From contig NC_133102.1 of NCBI RefSeq assembly GCF_022965805.1, positions 4,472,885 to 4,536,884 of the forward strand: DNA of 64,000 nucleotides. Direction: 5' to 3'. The notes beneath the pieces were generated by a model, which was given only the letters and a program-made list of their open reading frames with translations, searched no databases and was not told where the DNA came from. The DNA comes from Primulina eburnea (taxonomy: Eukaryota > Streptophyta > Magnoliopsida > Lamiales > Gesneriaceae). Made by a program: the position numbers and the translations under genes. Every line of letters begins with the position of its first letter. The first letter of the stretch is position 1. Of this stretch, positions 35,560 to 45,439 are shown in pieces.

Positions 35560-35940
35560 TTTTCAGTGCCCACTTACTAATTATGGCAAGATGGTTGCTC
35601 ATACTCTGCTTTTCTGACACCAACTTGGCAAATTGTCTCTTTCGCCTTGTCAAATCCATGCAATTTTGTCAGTAATGATTACCAAGATAACGTATCCCAT
35701 ATTGGTGCACTCGAGTGTGGTGATATTATCGAGGTAATCTGGGTAGATAACCATCATCCAAGAACTCGTCTGAAAGCCCGGCTTCTGGCAGCCCGAGAAG
35801 ATGATGCCTCGAGCAGTCACTTTTTCGGCTACTATCGAATAGGTCCAAAGCTTGTCAGGACCTAACCCATGACTCGGGATCATCCCGTAACCAAAACCCG
35901 AGCCTTCCCCGGGGGTATCAAAAATAAATAAAAAAAATCG
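35560..35940. repeat. Probable LTR-retroelement remnant
   Basis: GC-richer block with CAGCCCGAGAAGATGATGCC, CTCGAGCAGTCAC and ACCCGAGCCTTCCCCGGGGG. The style is that of plant LTR sequence, and no gag/pol domain is present. ORFs across it on both strands have no recognisable product. Confidence 0.3.
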
Positions 35941-36639
35941 CCTCACTACCATAGCGATGTGGAGCAGAACAAAAGGCAACATGGATTAGTTGATTCACAA
36001 ACCCATGGAAATCCATCTTCGATTTTCCGATACACAATTCTAACTCTTACACAAGCTGAGAGAATTTTCCGATTTGACTGAAATCGTTAAAGCCATTCTA
36101 GCTGAAATGTTGGGTTGAGCGGGTTTGGCACAAATCTCAAATAAAAGATCTCCCCGGATCACATATAGCATATGATGTCCTGATGAAGTACATGTTAAAC
36201 TCTTACATCTATCGATGATCTTCTCGACGTAGTATAGATCAAACCGGAATAAAATTATTTTATCAAAAAGTAAAAGGCGAAGGTAGAACAAAAAAAATCA
36301 CACATACCCAATTTACAGGAGTTTCTACGTATTTTAAAAAATAGCTGAAGTCTCCACAATCATATCATTAACCCCGCATTAATTCAATATTGGAACAACA
36401 AACTAAAACAACACATTTAAATGAAAGAAGGAGGCATAACTGAAAGTAATAAAGTAAAACTACTTTCAGGTTATAAAGGTGGAAGGACTTTGGTGTTGGA
36501 ATCATTCACAACTTAAAAACAAAAATCCCTTCTGCGGTTAATATTTCAAACTTTAACCTCCTAGTTTCAGCTTCATTCATGCAACCAGCTTCAAGTTGAA
36601 TGGTTAAAGGCCGACATATTAGCTGCCTATGAACCGAAA

Positions 36640-37985
36640 GAGTCGATCGAGTCTGATCCTACCTTTCTTGCGGCAGTTCAAAGCAAAAACTTGTGAACGT
36701 GTTTCCGGCCACACTTCCTTGATCTGATGCATCTTCATAATAATAAGGTGTTGGCGCTTTATGTCGCCTATCTCTTGTAACATTTTGACGACACGTCTCA
36801 TAGATGGCCGATTAATAGGAAGAGGGCTGGTACATAGGAGGCCGATATTCAAGACTCTTGAGTATTTCATCCTTAAAACAAGAATCAAGTTTTGGGTAGA
36901 GTACTTGATCCGCATCCTTTTGAACTTATGTGGTACAAACCCATTTCACCATTTCTTTTTCGCCAAATGCGGGATCTATTGGGAGCTTTCCCGTGACCAA
37001 TTCAAGAAGAACAACACCGAAACTGTAGATGTCACTCTTCTCATTCACCCTAAGCGTGTAAGCATATTCTGCATAATGGAAGCTCATTAATTAAGTATAT
37101 ATAGAGTCTCCAAGCCTAACGATAGTGCGATGATTGAAATTTACATAATTCCAAGAATAAAAACAAAGCTTATACCTTCACATATATACAAGTAAATTAA
37201 GTAGAAAAGACTATTATTTAGTGTTAGCAATCACTCTTCCAGAAACTCGAATACACAAAAGGCTGCTCCGGAATAATGTGAAATCTTAAAAAGCTTCTGC
37301 GTGCAAGTGGGAAATGGGAGAAAACTGAGATTTTGTAAAGACCGATTAATGAAATAAGATTTTGAACATGTGACCTTTAGCTCTAGTGCGGCAGTGGTCC
37401 ATGTTAGAAACTAGTTTCTCAAAATCTCCAAGAGATGATCAAACAATAATATTTATTCACTTCAACAAATTATTAACCTGGTGCAATAAAACCACACGAC
37501 CCAGCGATACCCGACATGGATGTGGTACCCTTTTCATTAGGGTCAAAATCTTTAGCAACACCAAAATCCGCAACCCGAACACCATTATTCACATCCAAGG
37601 TTAAGATTGGAATTTGGAATTAACCCAACTCAAAAAACTAGCTCAAGAGAGGATGATTGTCCAAGTCCATATATAGAACTCTTAGGGATTTTATCTAAAC
37701 GATCTGTGACATTTGGAGTGTGAAGTTTACAAATTACTCAACTATAGACAGTCCAACATATAACGATGAAACTTGAGTTCTGATACCATATTAAAATTGA
37801 AGTTTGAACCTAATTCAAGGCTAAAAGTTAGCTCAAAAAAAAAGATTGTCCATGTCTACATATAAAACTCCGAGAACTATCATCCAATCAACAATGTATT
37901 ATTTGACGTCACATCCCTATGTATTATCGGAGTCATGATGCAAAAATGATATCCCCTCCGCCACATCAATGGCTATCTTAGACGG
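36640..37985 (-). pseudogene. HSL1/HAESA-like LRR receptor kinase, broken 3' part of kinase domain
   Basis: Reading down the minus strand: KIAIDVAEGISFLHHDS (37980-37930), catalytic loop IIHRDVTSNN after a frame break, then a ~270 bp foreign segment (about 37620-37890). Next come VRVADFGVAKDFDPNEKGT and SMSGIAGSCGFIAP with an intact donor (CCAG|GTTAAT near 37486), and an acceptor before [20 protein letters not shown] near 37073. The order continues with [26 protein letters not shown] and a stop, QVLYPKLDSCFKDEILKS in another frame, LNIGLLCTSPLPINRPSMRR in a third, and TPYYYEDASDQGSV in yet another. The retained intron shows this was a genomic duplicate, not a retrocopy. The upstream end is cut by a MITE at 37981. 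The extracellular LRR part is absent. Confidence 0.88.
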
Positions 37986-38146
37986 TATCACGGATCGTAT
38001 TTTGTGATACAGATCTCTTATTTGTGTCATCCATGAAAAAATATTACTTTTTATGCTAAAAGTATTAATTTTTATTGTGAATATCGGTATGATTAATCCG
38101 TCTCACAAATAAAAGTTTGTGAGACTGTCTCACAAGAGACCTACTT
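37981..38146. mobile_element. MITE copy abutting the HSL1-like pseudogene
   Basis: Starts GACGGTATCACGGATCGTAT, ends GAGACTGTCTCACAAGAGAC. Its left end coincides with the last readable codon of the kinase pseudogene, so it lies at the truncation point. Confidence 0.8.
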
Positions 38147-38241
38147 AAATTAAAACTTGCAATAAACTATAACTAATTAAATTTTGAGTTACAATTTTAA
38201 AAAATATAATTTTTTTAAAACGATAAAGATTCAGTTCTGCA

Positions 38242-38278
<37 letters not shown>
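38242..38278. repeat. (ATT)n microsatellite
   Basis: About 12 uninterrupted ATT units followed by a TATA-rich stretch. Confidence 0.95.
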
Positions 38279-38281
<3 letters not shown>

Positions 38282-38639
38282 GTATATATATATGCACATT
38301 TACTTACATAAAACATATGAATAATATTGTAAACATGATATGAATTCACAAACTGAAAATATAATTGTTTATCACATTAGTAATAGATCCATGAGGGAGA
38401 AAAAAAATTAGTTTCATTTTTTGAAAATAAGTCAATTACTTCATTTGTTTCGCATGTTGAATATCACATAAAACATTTCATTTGTTGACTCATATTTTAT
38501 TGAGTGTACATATGAATAGATAATTTAAAGAAAATTATTCTAGACTATTTATGATTTTGATCCATTATGTCATATATTTCATATTATTTTTGCAATTTTG
38601 AATTTTTTGCAACTTTTTTTTTTGTTTGATTTCCTAAAC

Positions 38640-38722
38640 TATGGGGTGGGACCGCGAGGGCTCGAACTTAGGGCGAAAAAGGTGAGACCACTTGGATCAA
38701 AGCCCGGTCTCATTTTTTTTGC
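38640..38722 (-). repeat. tRNA-derived SINE-like fragment
   Basis: The minus strand carries an A-box-like TTGATCCAAGTGG and a B-box-like AAGTTCGAGCC about 25 bases apart, with an A-rich end. Too short and diverged to be a tRNA gene. Confidence 0.4.
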
Positions 38723-39275
38723 AACTTCAGTCATTTTTTATTGATGTTTTTACTGACACAACCTCGTATCAGAAATGACTAGAATTACAAGAAAGAACAA
38801 ATAAAATAATTTACAATTTTTACCTGCTTTAAAATATAGTATCCATCGTAGACGCAAGGGCTTTTATCGAGTTTGCTCAACCAAGTAAATACTAATTTAA
38901 TAAGTTCGTTGGATTTCTTTTATGGAGTTGCTGCTACTATTAATTTTTTCCTGGATAATATCGATAATCATTAATGTTGAACAATTAAATTTATCCATCT
39001 ACTCAACTAAAAAAAATCAAATAAATTTTAGCACCGTACCAAAAAAAAAAAAAATTAAAAAAAGGGGAAATATTGCATTATTTGAGTTCTATCACGTATA
39101 TTAAATTGCCCCAAAAAAATTACATAAGATTCGAACTCAAGCATATAACAAACATTATTTCTTTTTTTAATAAATAAGTTTTTGAAAATTGGAAGTTTTG
39201 TTTTTCAGCTCTCAGATAAAAATATCTCATCATTTTTGCTAATTTGTAATCTTTGATTATTTTCTATGTTCCGAT

Positions 39276-39614
39276 TGTAACGACCCATTACAGGCCCAGT
39301 GGACCGCCCACACGGCCCACTGCCCCGATCGACCCAAGGCTATCCCGATCTTGGGCTCCCTCTATGGGGCCTTTTCCCTCACGGGCTTTCCATAGACGTC
39401 GTACGGGTTACTCATGAGATCTCTCCTTCCCTACCAAAGGATTTCTTTCACCTCCCCAAGACTCGATCACATGACCTATAGGATAAGTACATAGATATCA
39501 AGAGTCTTGGTACCAATTGAGCTACTAGAGGGAGCCCAAGATCGGGATAGCCTTGGGTCGATCGGGGCAGTGGGCCGTATGGGCGGTCCACTGGGCCTGT
39601 AATGGGTCGTTACA
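39276..39614. repeat. Nested 339 bp inverted-repeat unit at the left end
   Basis: Starts TGTAACGACCC and ends GGGTCGTTACA. Its last 84 bases (39531-39614) repeat 41701-41784 in direct orientation with no difference that I can see. It has its own interior (39400-39525) with a degenerate tRNA-like end (TTGGTACCAATTGAGCTAC). It is followed by the 18 bp palindrome ATAAAAGGCGCCTTTTAT. Confidence 0.75.
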
Positions 39615-41784
39615 ATAAAAGGCGCCTTTTATTGGGGTCTTTTCCCTCACGGGCTTTCCATAGGCGTCGTACGGGTTACTCATAGAACTCCTCCAGCCCA
39701 TGAACTGGAGTCTGTGCCTTCCCAGGATCGAACCTAAGACCACATGGATATATAGGTACTTAGCACAATCCTGGTACCAATTGAGCTTCGCAAAACACGT
39801 CGCATCGCGGGTGCGCTACATTCCGGACCGCGGGTGCGCTCAGCGTACTGATCTACATCCATTTTCCAGAAACTACGACCGCGGGTGCGGTCTTGTTTGC
39901 ACCGCGAGTGCGGTCCTGCACCGCGGGTGCGGTCTTGTTTCTTACCGCGGGTGCGGTCTTGCTTCGAATAAAATTTCCTACCCTACTGGACACGCATTCG
40001 TTCCTTCAGAATTAAACACAAGAAATCGAAAAAAGGGTCAGGAGAAGATTGTGGAAAATCCTTACGCCTTTTGTGCAAAATCCGTCCGTCTGATTTTGAA
40101 TCCGACTTCGGTATTGAGTTCCTATCGACGTAGGCTGCAACTGGACGTAAGTTTTACTACGTTTTGAAATGTTTTGGAATTACGATATGGTCAGAATTGA
40201 ATGGAACTCATATATGTTGTTCTTGACATGTTAGACATCATAGAATCGAAGTCAGATTAAGAAACAGACTGATTATGGAATTGTTATGAATTTTTAGGGT
40301 ATATTGATTTATACCAGACATATTTGAATTGTGATTGGATTACGGATTGTATTGGATATGGGTTATGGATTGTAACTGTGATCTGAGGATTTGGTACTGA
40401 CGGGTTATTGAAATTGTACCGTTATGCCGTTGATTTTGAATTAAATCAAGATTGATCAGATTGTTATTGATTTGAAAGGTATATTGACATGAGATTATTG
40501 ATATTGTCATTGCCAGACGAGCTGTGAATTCAGGACTTCGACTGAGCCAGAAACCGACGAAAGAAAGGTATAAGTCAATGTGGTATTGGGAGATCGACTT
40601 GAGTCGGTTTAGACTTGAGTTTCCCTAAATCACATACTTTACTTTATTGCACTGAGATTTGCATTGATTTGACTGATATACTTGTTCTCTTGAGTTATAG
40701 ATAGCCGTTATTAGACGAATAATCTTGTGACAGAAGTGCCCGATAGTGGTGGGATCGCCACGGGCACATTGCACGATGTCACAAGATAGTGTAGAAATCT
40801 TGGGACGGAAGTGCTTGACAGTGGCGGGATCGCCACGGGCACATTGCACGATGTCTCAAGATAAGAATATTAGCGATAGAGCTACAGTCCATGACGGTTA
40901 GGTCAGGACACCGGATGTTGGTTATATCGTGTAAATAGGATTGGAATTCTTCTATTACGGAATTCGATATAGGAACACCATATTTGGTTATATCGAGTAA
41001 TATGATCAGAGTTCCTTCTATTACGGAATTCGATATAGGAACACCACATTTGGAAACCGGGATCCCTAGACTAGGATTGAGTCTAGTCTGAATTGTAGAA
41101 TTGTAATTATGTTTCAGAGTTTGATACATATTACTGTTACCTGATTACATGCTTTATATTTGTTTATATGATTGCATGTTTCGTTGATTTATACTGGGAT
41201 TTATTCTCACCGGAGTTATCCGGCTGTTGTCTTGTCTGTATGTGTACATGATAACAGGTGGGACATGATCAGGGCCCAGGAGATGAGGAGAGATCGTGAT
41301 TAGAGTGGAAGCTCCGGACTTGGATTATGATGTATAATAGGGTTGGAACACTTGACATTAGTTGTTAAACCTTAGTTTAGTTGAATGCATGCAATACAAG
41401 ACTTGTATTGTATTTTATACTGATATGTATATGAGTTTTATTTCACTACTTTCCGCATTAAAAAAAAATTTAGACCCTGTTTTATAATTGATTAATTAGT
41501 CCCAATGATGATTAAGAACTTGATTAGCGTCGGAGTCCCCACAACAGGTGGTACCAGGATTGTGCTAAGTACCTATATATCCATGTGGTCTTAGGTTCGA
41601 TCCTGGGAAGGCACAGACTCCAGTTCATGGGCTGGAGGAGTTCTATGAGTAACCCGTACGACGCCTATGGAAAGCCCGTGAGGGAAAAAGCCCCATAGAG
41701 GGAGCCCAAGATCGGGATAGCCTTGGGTCGATCGGGGCAGTGGGCCGTATGGGCGGTCCACTGGGCCTGTAATGGGTCGTTACA
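39276..41784. mobile_element. 2.5 kb fold-back / LTR-like element with CCGAT target duplication
   Basis: Ends are TGTAACGACCCATTACAGGC and its inverted copy ...TGGGTCGTTACA. Flanking CCGAT occurs on both sides (39271-39275 and 41785-41789), a 5 bp duplication. The right arm (41550-41784) is complementary to 39276-39400 for its outer part and to 39633-39778 for its inner part, nearly base for base. The arms include a tRNA-like sequence (AATTGGTACCAGGATTG and AGGTTCGATCC). The interior holds six CCGCGGGTGCG-type iterations (39820-39965), two 66 bp imperfect palindromes at 40722-40787 and 40797-40862, and a duplicated ~60 bp unit at 40925-41052. There is no gag, pol or transposase. TG/CA ends with 5 bp duplication suit an LTR element (solo LTR or non-autonomous derivative), but inverted arms this long are atypical. 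Confidence 0.7.
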
Positions 41785-41789
41785 CCGAT

Positions 41790-43150
41790 TATGTCTCAAA
41801 TAATAGTCAATTTTTTTATATTTAATATCATTTTACTAATATATTCATGTTAACTAAATATTGGAAAACGTCTCCCAATTTTTGAATAGAGGAAACATGA
41901 TGAAATGGAATGCTTGTATATAAACTTTGGTTTTTTCAATTATTTATTTAGTTTATGTGAAAAGATAAATAAAATTATATAATGTACTATACAGGTTTAT
42001 CATTTAGTGTTAGGAGTAATATTCTTGTTGCCCTTTTTTAGTAATAAAAATATTTCTAATTAAAAGCTGAATCGGGTACATATTTTGAAAGTATAGTAAA
42101 AAAAAATTTTATTATTAGTATGTTTATATTGTATTTTATTTGTTATCTGCACGATTTTGAATTAGGTAAAAATATTTATTGATGCATTATAATGTATTCA
42201 TATGGTTTTATCATCCATACTGAAAATAATGTATTTATATTGTTATCTTATGCTTATTTAACCCGTAAAATATACTGGCGGATCGTATGTGGCGAACACA
42301 ACGCATGTTTTTCATAGAAAAATTAGATAACGAAGTAAGTTTTTTTATATTTTAAAATACAGTGGAAATGTGTTGAATCAAGAACAAACAGTAAACGTCT
42401 TTGTTATGGACGTTGTATTCTCTCTACACTTATGAAAAGCCAAGCCGACATAATAGACATTGTGATGTGAAGAACTTTGCTTGGAGAAATAGAAGGAACA
42501 TATATCACACTTGTAAAATCTGATACCCTCCCGCATGAATATTCTACAATAACAGGTAATCTCAGGATGTTTCCTTCTCGAAGATAAAGCTCAATGACCT
42601 CATGGAGAGTTAGCCATACCCACGATCATCGTTGATCAACATGAAGAATATACGGTCCTGCGATAGTTTATAACTTAATGGTAGTAGATAAAATGATATG
42701 TAAAGTAAAATACGATTTATATATTTGAATGATGACGGTGTTTTAAAAATGTTTCGCCTCCATATAAGATGTGTATGATGAATAAAATGTCTAGAATCAA
42801 TCATGCTCATATTTACAATAAAAGAAATACTTTTTGTATAAAAGTAATATTTGTTCATGAATGACCCCAAACAAAATATATGTTTCACAAAATTGACTCG
42901 TGAAATGTGACAGCAAACGCCTTTAATCATAGTCGGTCATATGCACAAATCAAACATTATATGAGAACGTAAATTTAGGCAATGGTCATTTAATTACATG
43001 AGCTGGAGTAGTGTACATTATCTATGATATATAATGATCAAACGGAAGACTACGGGCCACAATTAAATTGTCATTTAAAAGCCATAAATTTTGAATTATT
43101 AATTTATTTGTTTTTTTCGAAAACGCCGATAATTGGAATTTTCGTAATGT
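41790..43150. other. Intergenic, E6-like upstream region
   Basis: AT-rich; a small ORF at 42610-42930 (-) has no recognisable domain. I see no gene or repeat border here. Confidence 0.35.
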
Positions 43151-43162
43151 TGCTATGCTCTC

Positions 43163-43170
43163 TATAAAAA
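43163..43170 (+). promoter_or_regulatory. TATA box of the E6-like gene
   Basis: TATAAAAA placed 47 bp before the ATG at 43217, consistent with a short leader. Confidence 0.6.
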
Positions 43171-43216
43171 CATACAAGGGTTTGCAGCCCTAGCATAAGA
43201 CGTCATATATCCTCCA

Positions 43217-44041
43217 ATGGCTTCCTCTCCGGCCGAGAAATTTTCCCTTCTTCTCCTCTTTACGCTCTTATCCTACCCTCGAACACAGGCGAGAGACAGC
43301 CAATTATTCAGCAAAGTCTCCCCCGACACCACTACCGCTGTTCCCAACCAAGAACCACTTCTGAATAACAATCAACAACAAGAATCAAATTTCTTCCAAA
43401 CGGAAAATGAAAATGGCTACGGCCGCCATGAGTCCGGGAAACTCCCACGTTCCGCCACCGGAGCCGCTGAATCCGGAGATCACCCCCACAGGCACCTCCC
43501 TAGAAACTACAACCCCGTGGCATATGTCACTGAACCAGAAGAATACACAGGAGACAGCAACTCTTACACTGACAATTCCTACAACCACCACCTTCGAAAC
43601 TATAACAACAATGCCCAAAAAAGCTACGACAGCCAGCAGGAAGATGAAGAGACGAGTGAACCAGAACAGTACAGATTTAACAACAACTATCAATACAACG
43701 GCGGAGGGACATTCAACAGTGAACCACAAGGGCTGAGGGACGCCAGGTTATCGGACCGCGACAGCGCTCGTAATAGCTATGAGAACTACTACTACAACGG
43801 CGGAGAAGAAAGCGGATTCCGGCCACAAGGAATGAGTGACACAAGATCCCTGGAAAATGGGAAATATTTTTACGATATCAAAACCGAAAAGTACAGCAAC
43901 AACCACCCGTATGAAGTCTTGAACAGGGCTGGAGCTAACAGTGAATACAATGAGAGGAGTTATTATGGAGCCAGTGAAAACTCCATGGGAGAATCATATC
44001 AGAACCAGTATGAGTTCCAAAACGAAGGCCGTATGCCTTGA
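43217..44041 (+). CDS. E6-like secreted protein
   Basis: Intronless gene of 274 residues related to cotton fibre E6, a secreted, apparently wall-associated protein of unknown biochemical role. Residues 1-25 form a signal peptide (KFSLLLLFTLLSYPRTQA then a likely cleavage near Arg-Asp). The rest is very hydrophilic, rich in Asn, Tyr, Glu, Ser and Gln, with repeated NYN/NNN/YNGG motifs and two PQG(L/M)(R/S)D(A/T)R boxes. The family signature QGMSDTRSLENGKYFYDI then KYSNNHPYEVL lies near residue 210. No membrane anchor or enzyme motif is present. The frame is fully open with a TATA box in place, so it looks functional. Low-complexity composition makes it prone to length change between relatives. 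Confidence 0.9.
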   Translation: MASSPAEKFSLLLLFTLLSYPRTQARDSQLFSKVSPDTTTAVPNQEPLLNNNQQQESNFFQTENENGYGRHESGKLPRSATGAAESGDHPHRHLPRNYNPVAYVTEPEEYTGDSNSYTDNSYNHHLRNYNNNAQKSYDSQQEDEETSEPEQYRFNNNYQYNGGGTFNSEPQGLRDARLSDRDSARNSYENYYYNGGEESGFRPQGMSDTRSLENGKYFYDIKTEKYSNNHPYEVLNRAGANSEYNERSYYGASENSMGESYQNQYEFQNEGRMP

Positions 44042-44510
44042 ATGCCGGCTGAGCAAGAACTGTGAAATTTAAGAATTTACTCACCAAGTCATCGTCTATG
44101 TTTGATTAATCGGTAGGACACTATATCGTAACTACAGATTTGTTTATGTTTATTTCGCTTCTTTTTTTCAATATAAGTTTCCCTTGGTTCAGTGAAGATT
44201 TGAAAAATGGATTGCTCTTGTAATAATGTGAAGAATATTATTATATGTTGACTGTCTATGATTATTCTGTAATATAAATTAAGTACGTTCACTTGTATGT
44301 GTGTATATATATTAATATTACAAAACATTTCATCCTTTTAAAACAATCTTTTTGATATAGTAATAATAGCTAGTTATTTAATTTTTTATTATAGAAATCA
44401 CACTTTAAATCCGTGGACTCGAAAAAACTTTAAATTAATATGTGAAACAATTGTAAAAATGATAATTGCAGAAATAAAAATTATGATGAGTACTTACAAT
44501 TAAAACTAAA
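44042..44510. other. 3' flank of the E6-like gene
   Basis: Presumed 3' UTR followed by AT-rich intergenic DNA; nothing else recognised. Confidence 0.4.
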
Positions 44511-44690
44511 TGACAAAAACTTTGTGTAATGATGGTCTTACAGATCGTATTTTGTGATACAGATCTTTATTTGGGTCATCAATGAAAAAGTATTACTTTT
44601 TATGCTAAGATTATTATTATTATTATTGTTAATATCGGTAGGATTGACCCGTCTCACAGATTAGACGGACTCACATGAGACGCACTCAAA
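44511..44690. mobile_element. MITE copy, same family, with right end altered
   Basis: Starts GACAAAAACTTTGTGTAATG, keeps CGTATTTTGTGATACAGATC, TTTTTATGCTAAG and GTAGGATTGACCCGTCTCAC. The right terminal palindrome is scrambled (TTAGACGGACTCACATGAG). A weaker related block follows at about 44781-44880. Confidence 0.75.
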
Positions 44691-44929
44691 CTAAATTGTA
44701 TATACTTGAATTCTTGAATGCTCTATTCTCTTGCATCTTTTGAGGAATTAATTTAGCAAAAAAAAAAAACAAATCTATTTAAACCATGGGTCAATCTTGT
44801 GAGACATATTTGACCCGAATTATGAAATTTTTAAAATTTTTATGTCAAAAATATTATTTTTCACTGTAGTTATGAACCGGTCTATCCATCTCCATGGATA
44901 CTTGTTGTTTACTTAATTACCAAAAACTT

Positions 44930-45200
44930 ATTTGTTACTAGTGTACCGACGCACTACCGATACATGCGTTGTGTGCATATACAATTTTTTTATAATTCAT
45001 TTAGTTTATATTTAAAAGATTATCAAAATCTAATTATAAAAAATAGTAATGAACTACATTACAATTTTGATATATGAATTAAAAAAATAAATAGAAAAAA
45101 TATCTAAATAAGAATTGAACCTACAATTTGATACTTAATAAACAAAAACTCTATCTGCTCAATTACACGTAACTTGTATTAAAATTTTAACATTTTATTA
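44930..45200. repeat. Dispersed repeat with CACACGCG-type motif and tRNA-like end
   Basis: The left part (GTACCGACGCACTACCGATA, then CATGCGTTGTGTGCATATA) resembles the motif at 8918-8945. The right part contains AATTGAACCTACAATTTGAT, which looks like a decayed tRNA-type B box. Boundaries are not certain. Confidence 0.35.
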
Positions 45201-45439
45201 ATATATAATTATTAAAACTGAATATAACATTAAAAAATTAATTATTTTAAAAATGTCAAACTTAATAATATAATAAAAATTAAAAGACATTTGACATTTC
45301 AATTTAATTAGTTGTTACAAACTTACGGGGAAATTTTGGACTTGCAGCAAACTAAAACCCAGCAAAGTCCGAAGCCCTAAATCCTAATGATCGTTTCTGA
45401 TTTCTGAGCATCATCTCCGATTGCCACACTGTCACCTCC

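Noticed and set aside
39721..39787. Possible functional tRNA gene
   Set aside because: A- and B-box-like words exist, but no cloverleaf with paired acceptor stem could be made; read as tRNA-derived repeat.
39700..40167. 155-codon ORF inside the 2.5 kb element
   Set aside because: It runs across the inverted arm, the tRNA-like block and the CCGCGGGTGCG iterations, so its length comes from repeats; no protein family is seen.
43385..43736. ORFs on both strands overlapping the E6-like gene
   Set aside because: They are shadows of the biased codon use in the E6-like frame, which has the signal peptide and family motif.
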